From assembly GCA_900557285.1 (NCBI GenBank), contig USSJ01000071.1, positions 1 through 6,663 of the forward strand: a stretch of 6,663 nt of DNA, written 5' to 3'. The translations under genes were made by a program, and so were the position numbers. Within the stretch, counting starts at the first letter, position 1; every line of letters begins with the position of its first letter. This document shows, piece after piece, positions 1 through 5,882 of this stretch. The notes beneath the pieces were generated by a model. The model was not told where the DNA came from and searched no databases. It was given only the letters and a program-made list of their open reading frames with translations. Origin of the DNA: an uncultured Clostridia bacterium (GTDB lineage Bacteria; Bacillota; Clostridia; Christensenellales; Borkfalkiaceae).

Positions 1-5
1 ATTTG

Positions 6-1808
6 TTACAACCACCAGATCTGCATATCCCCCTTTCCGCGGTTTGCCCATGCAAAATACGGGATGAGCTTTAACGTAAATTTTTCCGCATAAGGAGGAT
101 CGTACGAATACAAAGCATCCGAAGTATGCATCTTCTCGGCGGGCACTTCCAAGACAAAATCCTCACCCGTTTTCACGTTTGCTCCGTCCAGAGTAGCAAT
201 GCGCACGGAACGCAGATTCTTGCCGTTGTCTACGCTCTCGCCGCACAGCACCATCGGCCCGTATTCCACCGCTTTTCTGCCGTTGTCATACCACACGTTT
301 TCGTTTGCATAAACAAACCTTGCCTTCATCTGAAAATCCAAAACGATCACCGTCTCCCCTTCGCAGGATACATGAATATAATCATCGCAAACGCAAGGCT
401 TTTCTTCTTTTCCGTTCACACTCATCACAATACCGCCGCTCCACGCAGGCACCCGAAGCGCTAAATTCGCCTTTCCTGTCACCCGAACCGTTACTTTCCC
501 GTCATAGGGCATCGCCGACTCTATTCGGATCCATGTCCCTTCGATCTCCGTTTCAGAAGAAATATATTGATTCACGAAAACGGTTCCGTCTTGGATGCCG
601 TAAATATAATTTCCGATACTCTCTATAAACCGCGTAACATTCGGCGGACAGCAGGAACAATCAAACACCTCCACGCGTTCGGGCAAAGGACAAAACAACT
701 TTGTTTTCAAACTGTTGTTATAATCCACGATATTTTCATGCATTTCCAGCGGATTCACATAGAAAAAGCCCTTTCCGTCTTTGCTCTCCCCCGCCAGAAT
801 ATTATTGTAAAGTACTTTCTCAAACACCGCGTGGTACTGCGCTTTGTTATTCAGTTTCGCCAGCCGCACACAGAAAAACGCCAACGCGATCGCCGCGCAC
901 GTCTCACTGTACGCATAAAAATTCGGCAGATCATAGGCAAACGTAAACGCTTCCCCATGGTAGGTCGAACCCGTTCCCCCCGTAATATACATCTTCTTCT
1001 GCGTAATATCCCGAAACAGCGTTTCGCATGTCTGCGCCAACGGCTGATCGTCCTTGATACGCGCCAGATCGGCCATCGCCGAATACAGGTACAATGCACG
1101 CACCGCATGCCCCTCCGCCGTCTTCTGCTCTCTGACCGGTGCATGATCCTGATGATACGGCGGATATGTGAACGCATACGTCTCTTCATGATGTTTTCCG
1201 CGTTCTTCCACAAAATAATCGGACAAATCCAGATATTTCTTCTTTCCCGTCGACATATACAGTTTTACGAGCGCCAGTTCGATTTCAGGATGTCCGCACG
1301 TATAAAACGCAGTATCTTTCCTGACATAAAACCGCTCATAAATGTAATCCGCATATTTCTGCATGGCATCATAAAGCCTGTCGTCCGCTCCCGATTCATG
1401 CAGCGCCACCGCCGCTTCGATCAGGTGCCCTGCACAATACAGCTCATGCTCCGTACGCTTTTTAAAAATATTTTCCGGTTCGTATACCTGAAAATAGCTG
1501 TTGAAATATCCGTCCTGCCTTTGATTTGCACAAATATCCGCAATCGCTTTATCCGCCAGCTCTTTCAGCTTTTTGTCCTGTTTCTTTGCCAGAATGTATG
1601 CCGCACTTTCCAGCCATTTTGCAACATCCGAATCCCAAAAAATATGAGGTTTGTGCGCATCGTCGCGAATACATTTCAGCGCCGCAAATCTTCCCGTTTC
1701 TTGAAAGCGCTTATAAACATTGTAAACGGATACATTCGCATTCAGCTCCTGCAACCTGCCGATAAAGCCGTCCAATATTTTTACCTGTTTAAAATCAATT
1801 GTCTGCAT
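6..1808 (-). CDS. GH127 beta-L-arabinofuranosidase (HypBA1-like), cytoplasmic
   Basis: A 600-residue glycoside hydrolase family 127 enzyme, expected to release L-arabinose from the non-reducing end of beta-L-arabinofuranosides such as the beta-1,2-linked arabinose of plant hydroxyproline-rich glycoproteins. The family's active site is intact. E286 in GEAFTF matches the proposed acid/base Glu322 of Bifidobacterium HypBA1. Sixteen residues later E302-x-C304 (SETC) matches Glu338/Cys340. C386-C387 in CSCCPPN match Cys417 (nucleophile) and Cys418, the other metal ligands. An (alpha/alpha)6-barrel-type region comes first, including HELYCAGH (121-128) and AEGHAVRALY (231-240); beta-rich domains follow the Cys pair. 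There is no signal peptide or membrane segment. The length is a little below the usual 640-660. The ATG at 1808 is favoured by AAGGAGG ending 6 nt upstream. The gene follows GH36 by 26 bp, so the two are probably cotranscribed. Family assignment is firm; the exact substrate is inferred, since GH127 contains other specificities. The stop codon (TAA) lies 5 bases from the window start. Confidence 0.95.
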   Translation of the reverse strand: MQTIDFKQVKILDGFIGRLQELNANVSVYNVYKRFQETGRFAALKCIRDDAHKPHIFWDSDVAKWLESAAYILAKKQDKKLKELADKAIADICANQRQDGYFNSYFQVYEPENIFKKRTEHELYCAGHLIEAAVALHESGADDRLYDAMQKYADYIYERFYVRKDTAFYTCGHPEIELALVKLYMSTGKKKYLDLSDYFVEERGKHHEETYAFTYPPYHQDHAPVREQKTAEGHAVRALYLYSAMADLARIKDDQPLAQTCETLFRDITQKKMYITGGTGSTYHGEAFTFAYDLPNFYAYSETCAAIALAFFCVRLAKLNNKAQYHAVFEKVLYNNILAGESKDGKGFFYVNPLEMHENIVDYNNSLKTKLFCPLPERVEVFDCSCCPPNVTRFIESIGNYIYGIQDGTVFVNQYISSETEIEGTWIRIESAMPYDGKVTVRVTGKANLALRVPAWSGGIVMSVNGKEEKPCVCDDYIHVSCEGETVIVLDFQMKARFVYANENVWYDNGRKAVEYGPMVLCGESVDNGKNLRSVRIATLDGANVKTGEDFVLEVPAEKMHTSDALYSYDPPYAEKFTLKLIPYFAWANRGKGDMQIWWL

Positions 1809-1813
1809 TCCTT

Positions 1814-1821
1814 CCCTCCTT
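1814..1821 (-). promoter_or_regulatory. Ribosome binding site of the GH127 gene
   Basis: AAGGAGGG on the minus strand, 5 nt before the ATG at 1808, is a near-perfect Shine-Dalgarno sequence inside the 26-bp gap after the GH36 stop codon. It fixes the GH127 start and supports independent, efficient initiation within a shared mRNA. Confidence 0.9.
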
Positions 1822-1834
1822 GTTCCAACCTTTC

Positions 1835-3888
1835 TTAAATGCGTTCAAATAAAAATGCACCGCTTTGATACTCGCCGCTCGGGCGCAGCCGCAGCCTGCC
1901 GTTGTTTACGTCAAAATCCAGCGATGTATACGCCGCCGCCAGCTTGTAACCGACCACATCCGATTCACACAAAGTATAAGGCCGCTCAAAAAAATGCGCC
2001 AGTATCAACATTCTGTTCAGATCTCTGGATACTTTCTTGTAGATCTGACACCCCTGCGGTTCACGAAAATAAGTTATGCCGCACTCCGATTCCGCTATGT
2101 CCCCATAGCGGATCACATCCTTTACGGCGTTATAAAATTCTATACCCTCTTTGATCTTCGCTTTCTGCGCCGAATTGATCTTATGAACATCGCCCGAAAC
2201 ACAGATCCGCCCGAACATCGCCGAAGTCATCGACCAGACGATCCGATCGATCGTATCGTTTTCGCGGATCACTGCCCAGATCTGGCTCTGCCGCGCAGGG
2301 ATGACCCTCGAAACATTCGCCGCTACGATCGGGATCTCCTTGCACTCGTGCGCGTCCGAAAAACTGCACATCGAAACTTCACGCATGCGTTTCGGTTCAA
2401 TACGGCTTCCTCCCGAAGAACAATTTTCAATCACAATGTTTGGCACGCTTTCTTTCAGCCGCTCTAAAAAGCGAAGGCTTTCCCGCGCAACCTCTCTTCC
2501 GCCTTCTCCCAAGCTCTCCGCTCCGTCGCAGCCCATTCCGTACGTATCATTGTAATCGATTTTAATATATGTAAACCCGTTTTCGCATAAAAAATCGCAG
2601 ACTTTCTCTTTCAGATATTCCTGCACTTCCCTTTTTCGCAAATCAAAAAAGCGTCTGCTTTTTGTTGTGAGAATATTGCCGTCCCGCTTGAGAAGCATAT
2701 CCTTTTTACGAAACGCTTCGCTGTCACGCCCCGCCACTTCCCATTCAAACCATATTCCTGCCTGCATCCCCTGTTCCCTTATCTTGCGCACTGCCTCTGA
2801 AATACCGTTCGGAAACAGCTGCCTGTTCTGTACCCAGTCGCCCGTAGCATTGCACCAACCGCATTTTTCAGGCTTATACCATCCCGCATCGATCACAAAA
2901 TATCCGAAGGGTATACCGCGGATACTCTCTAAAATTTCCGTGATATTCTTTTCGCTCGGTACGCCCCATGTCGTACAATATTCGTTGAACAGCACCGGCA
3001 TATCCTTTTCGCTCTTCGGGACGGAAAGCCTCAAATCCTGAAAACGGACAAAATCATTGCAGACGTCATTTACCGTTCCGTACCGCACACGCAAAAAAGC
3101 GCAATCTGTCCGATAACTTTCCTCGGGCGCTATCTTTTTAAACCAGTGTCCGAACTCATAATCTGCCGCGCCGCCCGAAAAAGCCGAAGTCTCTTTTTCT
3201 TTATACACTTCCATCTGCCAACTATAGGGCGCTTCCAGCATGGCCGCCAGGATAAATCCGCTCTCATCGTCCGTGATCGCCGCAAAGGGGAAATATCCGC
3301 GATTCGGCATAGAACCGATCTCTCCGAAACGTTCACATTTCACCCCGTAACGCGCCCAGCTCATGTCCAGTCCCAAGTCGCAGAATTCGTCTGTCTTTAA
3401 TCGGCATTCACGGCTCCATGGCCTCGTCATTCGCACTAATTTCAGTCCTGCGTCCGTTATCTTTTCCGACGAAACCCGATAAATACCGCTCACAGAAAAA
3501 CTTTGCAGACTTTCCAAAATCTGCGTCTTTTTGGTATGGTTTGTATATTCCGTCCACACCGAAAAAACGCCCGTACTTTTATCAAATTCAAGCACGTGCA
3601 AATACTCGTTTCCCTTTCCGTCGGAAAGAGATGTCTCCACTTTGTTTCCCTCTTTTTCTGCGAAACGATTTGGAGGATCACGCTGGAACGATTGCGCATC
3701 GTTACCCCTTGCGTATAGTCCGCGAGATTGTAATCGCCCCGCAGCGATACCTGCACCATGCTGTCGCAGCAAAGCGCATCCGCATCCCCGATCTCCACAT
3801 TGGCCGGATAAAGGCTCAGCCCGATCCCCCATTCTGTCTGCACGTAATATACTGCCGTATCGCCGAATTCATATTTTTTGTAAAGCAA
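1835..3888 (-). CDS. GH36-family alpha-galactosidase-like glycosidase, interrupted by a -1 frameshift
   Basis: The gene is split over two minus-strand frames: the N-terminus (3888 to about 3658) reads MLYKKYEFGD...YTQGVTMRN, and the rest (about 3652 to 1835) starts at EGNKVETSL. Adding one A to the A5 run at 3657-3653 restores a 684-residue protein, slightly short of typical GH36 enzymes. In corrected numbering: beta-sandwich N-domain about 1-290; VIDAGW 332-337; GDW 350-352; WFEWEV 380-385; nucleophile D445 in IKIDYND; ENCSSGGSR 488-496; acid/base D512 in SDAHE. The 67-residue nucleophile-acid/base spacing suits GH36. No signal peptide, so cytoplasmic. The start chosen is TTG 3888, with GGAG 8 nt upstream; ATG 3915 lacks a good site and ATG 3939 overlaps the promoter -10. 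Without a shift, translation would end at 3490 after 132 residues. The family normally cleaves alpha-D-galactosides; next to araA, araD and GH127, beta-L-arabinopyranosidase activity is a reasonable alternative. The gene may be a true pseudogene, an assembly indel or, less likely, recoded. Confidence 0.85.
3653..3657 (-). other. Frameshift site (A5 run) in the GH36 gene
   Basis: On the coding strand the sequence is CAG AAA AAG AGG in the N-terminal frame, whereas the conserved downstream protein is read as GAG GGA AAC, one base back. A sixth A would give CAG AAA AAA GAG GGA and join the two halves (SQKK-EGNK) without other change. The site is placed by family resemblance: the upstream frame is GH36-like up to about TMRN...VSQ and the other frame is GH36-like from EGNKVETSL. 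A single-base loss in a homopolymer is the simplest explanation. Confidence 0.75.
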
Positions 3889-3904
3889 AATCTTTTCTCC
3901 TTTT
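3886..3904 (-). promoter_or_regulatory. Ribosome binding site and TTG start of the GH36 gene
   Basis: AAAAGGAG (3904-3897) lies 8 nt before TTG (3888-3886) on the minus strand, followed by the codons for LYKKYEFGD. This is the best Shine-Dalgarno spacing among the candidate starts. It puts the start 27 bp inside ATG 3915 and leaves a leader of about 43 nt from the predicted promoter. Confidence 0.65.
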
Positions 3905-3937
3905 CCGCCCGTCATGCTTTCAAGACGATTCTGTTTC

Positions 3938-3966
3938 ATTATAATACATAAAACCGCGCCTTGCAA
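3938..3966 (-). promoter_or_regulatory. Sigma-A-type promoter for the GH36-GH127 unit
   Basis: A perfect -10 hexamer TATAAT (3943-3938) sits exactly 17 bp downstream of TTGCAA (3966-3961), which matches 4 of 6 bases of the TTGACA -35 consensus. Transcription would begin near 3931, about 43 nt before the TTG start. The ATG at 3939 lies within the -10 and so cannot be the start if this promoter is used. The -35 is half of a pair of TTGCAA boxes, which may be an operator. Confidence 0.7.
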
Positions 3967-3983
3967 GGCTTTTCCTTTGCAAA
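3961..3983. promoter_or_regulatory. Candidate operator: paired TTGCAA boxes at the -35
   Basis: TTGCAAGG (3961-3968) and CCTTTGCAA (3974-3982) form an imperfect inverted repeat with one extra base in one arm. The two TTGCAA cores are 16 bp apart, and one coincides with the -35 hexamer. Dyad symmetry overlapping a promoter is typical of a repressor site. No specific regulator family can be named from this. Confidence 0.35.
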
Positions 3984-4059
3984 CAGGATGTTCCTGCCTT
4001 CCGACGGATTTTATAGATCGTCATATCCGTATCCAAGCCTTTCCCGCTGAATTTTTCGG

Positions 4060-4100
4060 GATGTTTGCAGGCTCGTAAAAAATGTTGCCGAGCAAACATC
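4060..4100. repeat. Imperfect inverted repeat (large hairpin) between araA and GH36
   Basis: GATGTTTGC (4060-4068) is exactly complementary in reverse to GCAAACATC (4092-4100). Inside it GCTCG (4071-4075) pairs with CGAGC (4089-4093), around a 13-base A/T-rich loop. The two pairings share two bases, so the folded form is a 7+5 bp stem with a bulge, or a plain 9-bp stem. It lies about 130 bp upstream of the predicted GH36 transcription start. No T-run follows in either direction, so it is not a standard terminator; it could be a protein-binding dyad. Confidence 0.5.
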
Positions 4101-4130
4101 TAAAAACGCACGGCTGTTGGCTCATCTTAT

Positions 4131-4171
4131 TAAAAAAGGGACGCCGTTCCGTTCCGAACTTTGTCCCTTTT
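4131..4171 (-). terminator. Rho-independent terminator of araA
   Basis: On the minus strand AAAAGGGAC (4171-4163) pairs perfectly over 9 bp with GTCCCTTTT (4142-4134), and the T-run continues to six T (4137-4132). The 20-nt loop can form an inner GTTC/GAAC pairing. It lies about 45 bp after the araA stop. The opposite strand has only four T after the stem, so activity on the plus strand would be weak. Confidence 0.85.
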
Positions 4172-4188
4172 CTTGCAGAAAACACTGT

Positions 4189-4211
4189 GCCGTTAAAAAA
4201 CTTTTGACGGC
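4189..4211 (-). repeat. Hairpin immediately after the araA stop codon
   Basis: GCCGT (4211-4207) pairs with ACGGC (4193-4189), and after one C/A mismatch four A:T pairs extend the stem to a 3-nt loop. It begins three bases after the TAG stop. There is no downstream T-run of its own, so it is more likely to protect the 3' end of the mRNA or assist the terminator that follows than to terminate alone. Confidence 0.5.
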
Positions 4212-4214
4212 GTA

Positions 4215-5678
4215 CTATTTTCTTCTGTTCTGCCAAACGACGTCCGACCACTGCAGATCTTTCTTGAACTGATCGATCTTTGTGTTCTCGTCGATAACGA
4301 CCGATTCGATGCCCCACATATCTGCCATATCGACCATATCCTGCACGGAAAGCTCGGACGATACGACCGTATGATGTGCGCCGCCCGCATAGATCCACGC
4401 CGCCACACCTGTTTTGAAGTCGGGTTTGATCTTCCACATCAGCCCGCCGACCGGCAAGTTCGGCATATGGTGCGGCCATTTGACCAATTCGATCTTCTGG
4501 ATGATCAGGCGCATACGGTCTCCCATATCGACCATGGATACCGCAACCGCTTCGGGAGACTGGATCCCTTCGAATACAAGGCGCGCAGGATCCGATTTTC
4601 CGCCGATCCCCAAAGGATGCACCTGGATCTCCGGTTTCGTACCCGCAAACTGCGGCGAAACTTCCAGCATATGCGCACCCAAAACAAGTTCATCCGCAAA
4701 GTCATAGGTATAGTCTTCCATCAGTCCCGTGCCCTTCTGGTCTGCCATGTACTGCATGATCGCGCCCATCGCGGCAACCTTCCAGTCGCCTTCCGCGCCG
4801 AAGCCGTACCCCTTGCTCTGCAGATCCTGGATCGCAATGCCCGGCAACTGATTCAATCCGTGCAAGGCTCCGAAATGATCTACGATACCGATATAGCCGC
4901 CCTTTTCCTTACAGAATCTCTCGATCGCAATTTCATACTTCGCCTGCTCACGGACAACGTCAATGCGATCCGTCTTCATGACATATTTTTTCTCATATTC
5001 CGCCATCAGCGCATCGACTTCTTTTTCCGTTACTTTTTCGATGTATTCGACCAGATCACCGATCGGGTAATAATCTACCTGCCAGCCGAACTTGATGTGT
5101 GCTTCCACTTTATCGCCTTCCGTCACCGCAACGTCGCGCATATTATCCGAAAACCGGCAAACTTTCAGGTTCTTCGAAAATGCATATCCCGCCGCCGCAC
5201 GGCACCACGCCGCCAACTGTTTCAACGCTTCTTCGTCTTTGTAATACCCGACGATCACTTTATTATCCATGCGCAGGCGCGACACGATATAGCCGAATTC
5301 TCTGTCGCCGTGCGCTGCCTGGTTTTCGTTCATGAAATCCATGTCGATCGTACCGTACGGCAATTTTTCATTGTACTGCGTCGCAAAATGGCACATCGGC
5401 TTCTGCAGCATACTCAGACCGCGGATCCACATCTTCGCGGGAGAAAACGTATGGCACCACGTGATGATACCGATACAGTCATCGTCTGCATTCACCTTCT
5501 TCACCGCCGCCACGATCTCATCCGAACTCTTGCACGTCGTCAGATATTTCACCGTAACCGGCATTTTTTTGTCGACGTAATTCGCCATTTCTTCGCTGTG
5601 CTGTGCCACATGTTCAAGTACATCCGCTCCGTAAAGCGTCTGCGATCCCGTGATCCAATAAACGACCTTCTCTTTCAT
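4215..5678 (-). CDS. araA: L-arabinose isomerase
   Basis: AraA reversibly isomerises L-arabinose to L-ribulose in the cytoplasm, the first step of bacterial arabinose catabolism, and needs a divalent metal, usually manganese. The 487-residue length fits the family (about 475-500). Features visible: N-terminal WITGSQTLYG (8-17), the CHTFSPAKMWIRG segment (75-87), GLNQLPGIAIQDLQ (274-287), and the metal-binding residues corresponding to E. coli Glu306, Glu333, His350 and His450, here E296 in GAEGDWK, E321 in LMEDYTY, H336 in GAHMLE and H435 or H436 in GAHHT. The frame is intact and ends in TAG. ATG 5678 is supported by GAGGT 8 nt upstream, a moderate ribosome binding site. araA lies 204 bp after araD and has its own terminator; the long spacer suggests its own promoter or regulated read-through. 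Identification is secure. Confidence 0.98.
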   Translation of the reverse strand: MKEKVVYWITGSQTLYGADVLEHVAQHSEEMANYVDKKMPVTVKYLTTCKSSDEIVAAVKKVNADDDCIGIITWCHTFSPAKMWIRGLSMLQKPMCHFATQYNEKLPYGTIDMDFMNENQAAHGDREFGYIVSRLRMDNKVIVGYYKDEEALKQLAAWCRAAAGYAFSKNLKVCRFSDNMRDVAVTEGDKVEAHIKFGWQVDYYPIGDLVEYIEKVTEKEVDALMAEYEKKYVMKTDRIDVVREQAKYEIAIERFCKEKGGYIGIVDHFGALHGLNQLPGIAIQDLQSKGYGFGAEGDWKVAAMGAIMQYMADQKGTGLMEDYTYDFADELVLGAHMLEVSPQFAGTKPEIQVHPLGIGGKSDPARLVFEGIQSPEAVAVSMVDMGDRMRLIIQKIELVKWPHHMPNLPVGGLMWKIKPDFKTGVAAWIYAGGAHHTVVSSELSVQDMVDMADMWGIESVVIDENTKIDQFKKDLQWSDVVWQNRRK

Positions 5679-5686
5679 TTTTATAT

Positions 5687-5691
5687 ACCTC
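5687..5691 (-). promoter_or_regulatory. Ribosome binding site of araA
   Basis: GAGGT on the minus strand, 8 nt before the ATG at 5678. Its first base is part of the nearest TTTGCG element, so a protein bound there could also hinder ribosome loading or transcription. Confidence 0.7.
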
Positions 5692-5768
5692 GCAAATTTT
5701 TGATAAATTAATCTCTATCTTTACGCAAAAAAACATTTTTCCAAAAGCATATTTTTGCGCAAATTTTT
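5691..5768. repeat. Three evenly spaced CGCAAA/TTTGCG elements upstream of araA
   Basis: Plus-strand CGCAAA occurs at 5691-5696, 5724-5729 and 5758-5763, steps of 33 and 34 bp. The outer two belong to an exact 11-bp direct repeat CGCAAATTTTT (5691-5701 and 5758-5768). The most distal copy is a perfect 10-bp palindrome TTTGCGCAAA (5754-5763), and the middle one is TTTACGCAAA (5720-5729). Spacing close to three helical turns would put the sites on roughly the same DNA face. A regulator-binding array is inferred. Confidence 0.5.
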
Positions 5769-5780
5769 AAAAAACAGAAT

Positions 5781-5789
5781 TTAATAACA
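5781..5789 (-). promoter_or_regulatory. Weak candidate promoter for araA (extended -10)
   Basis: TGT followed by TATTAA (hexamer 5786-5781) resembles an extended -10 with 4 of 6 consensus bases. There is no good -35 at 17 bp (TTCTGA matches 3 of 6). The start point would be near 5774, giving a leader of about 95 nt that contains the three TTTGCG elements. Other AT-rich placements are possible, so this is only the best of several weak options. Confidence 0.25.
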
Positions 5790-5882
5790 CATTCTTCGTT
5801 TCGTCAGAATTTTAAGACAACGTGTATGGAAAATAATTACAACAATCAGACATCTCCGCCCTGTATACGGTGGTATCATGTC

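Larger units (their letters stand above)
3889..4214. other. Non-coding interval between araA and GH36: terminator, inverted repeats, promoter
   Basis: No gene is visible in these 326 bases. Read on the minus strand it contains, in order: a hairpin directly behind the araA stop, an intrinsic terminator, a large imperfect inverted repeat (4060-4100), a short perfect palindrome CAGGATGTTCCTG (3984-3996), two TTGCAA boxes (3977-3982 and 3961-3966), a TTGCAA-N17-TATAAT promoter, and the GH36 ribosome binding site. A second, weaker -10-like TATAAA (4015-4010) has no well-spaced -35. The arrangement marks a boundary between two transcription units. Confidence 0.8.
5679..5882. other. AT-rich regulatory spacer between araD and araA
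   Basis: These 204 bases contain no gene. Read towards araA, the araD end shows no convincing terminator: the GACAT/ATGTC pairing is only 5 bp and no T-run follows. Then come two CAGAATTT repeats exactly 30 bp apart (5805-5812, 5775-5782), a weak extended -10 candidate, and three TTTGCG-type elements about 33 bp apart. The strong AT bias contrasts with the GC-rich araD start and is typical of a promoter region. I found no convincing AraR-type operator or catabolite-responsive element by eye. Confidence 0.6.

Noticed and set aside
567..1838. Long plus-strand open frame (423 residues) opposite the GH127 gene
   Set aside because: It is antisense to a fully conserved enzyme, its protein is rich in Arg, His, Ile and Phe without recognisable motifs, and it has no supporting context.
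3611..3657. Programmed -1 frameshifting signal in GH36
   Set aside because: The heptamer is GAAAAAG rather than a canonical slippery site, and the hairpin begins 20 nt downstream instead of the usual 5-9; GH36 genes are not known to me to use recoding. It is kept only as a minor alternative.
1835..3832. Start of the GH36 gene at ATG 3832 as an intact 665-residue gene
   Set aside because: The first 60 residues of that frame do not look like GH36, the ATG has no ribosome binding site and lies out of frame inside the codons for EWG of the true N-terminus; the real N-terminus is in the other frame.
3490..3966. Independent 158-residue gene starting at TTG 3966
   Set aside because: The TTG is the promoter -35 region, and after about 3658 the frame loses GH36 similarity; it is only the N-terminal fragment of the frameshifted gene.
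4021..4479. Minus-strand open frame of 152 residues overlapping the end of araA and the terminator
   Set aside because: It is out of frame with araA, crosses the terminator hairpin and has no family resemblance.
4371..5711. Long plus-strand open frame (446 residues) opposite araA
   Set aside because: Antisense shadow of araA; the composition (many His, Arg, Phe) is that of a complementary-strand artefact and no domain is visible.
5848..5882. Possible terminator behind araD
   Set aside because: Only a 5-bp GACAT/ATGTC pairing with a long loop and no T-run, so it is not convincing.
5679..5882. AraR operator or catabolite-responsive element upstream of araA
   Set aside because: No stretch matched the ATTTGTACGTACAAAT-type or TGWAANCGNTNWCA-type patterns closely enough by eye.
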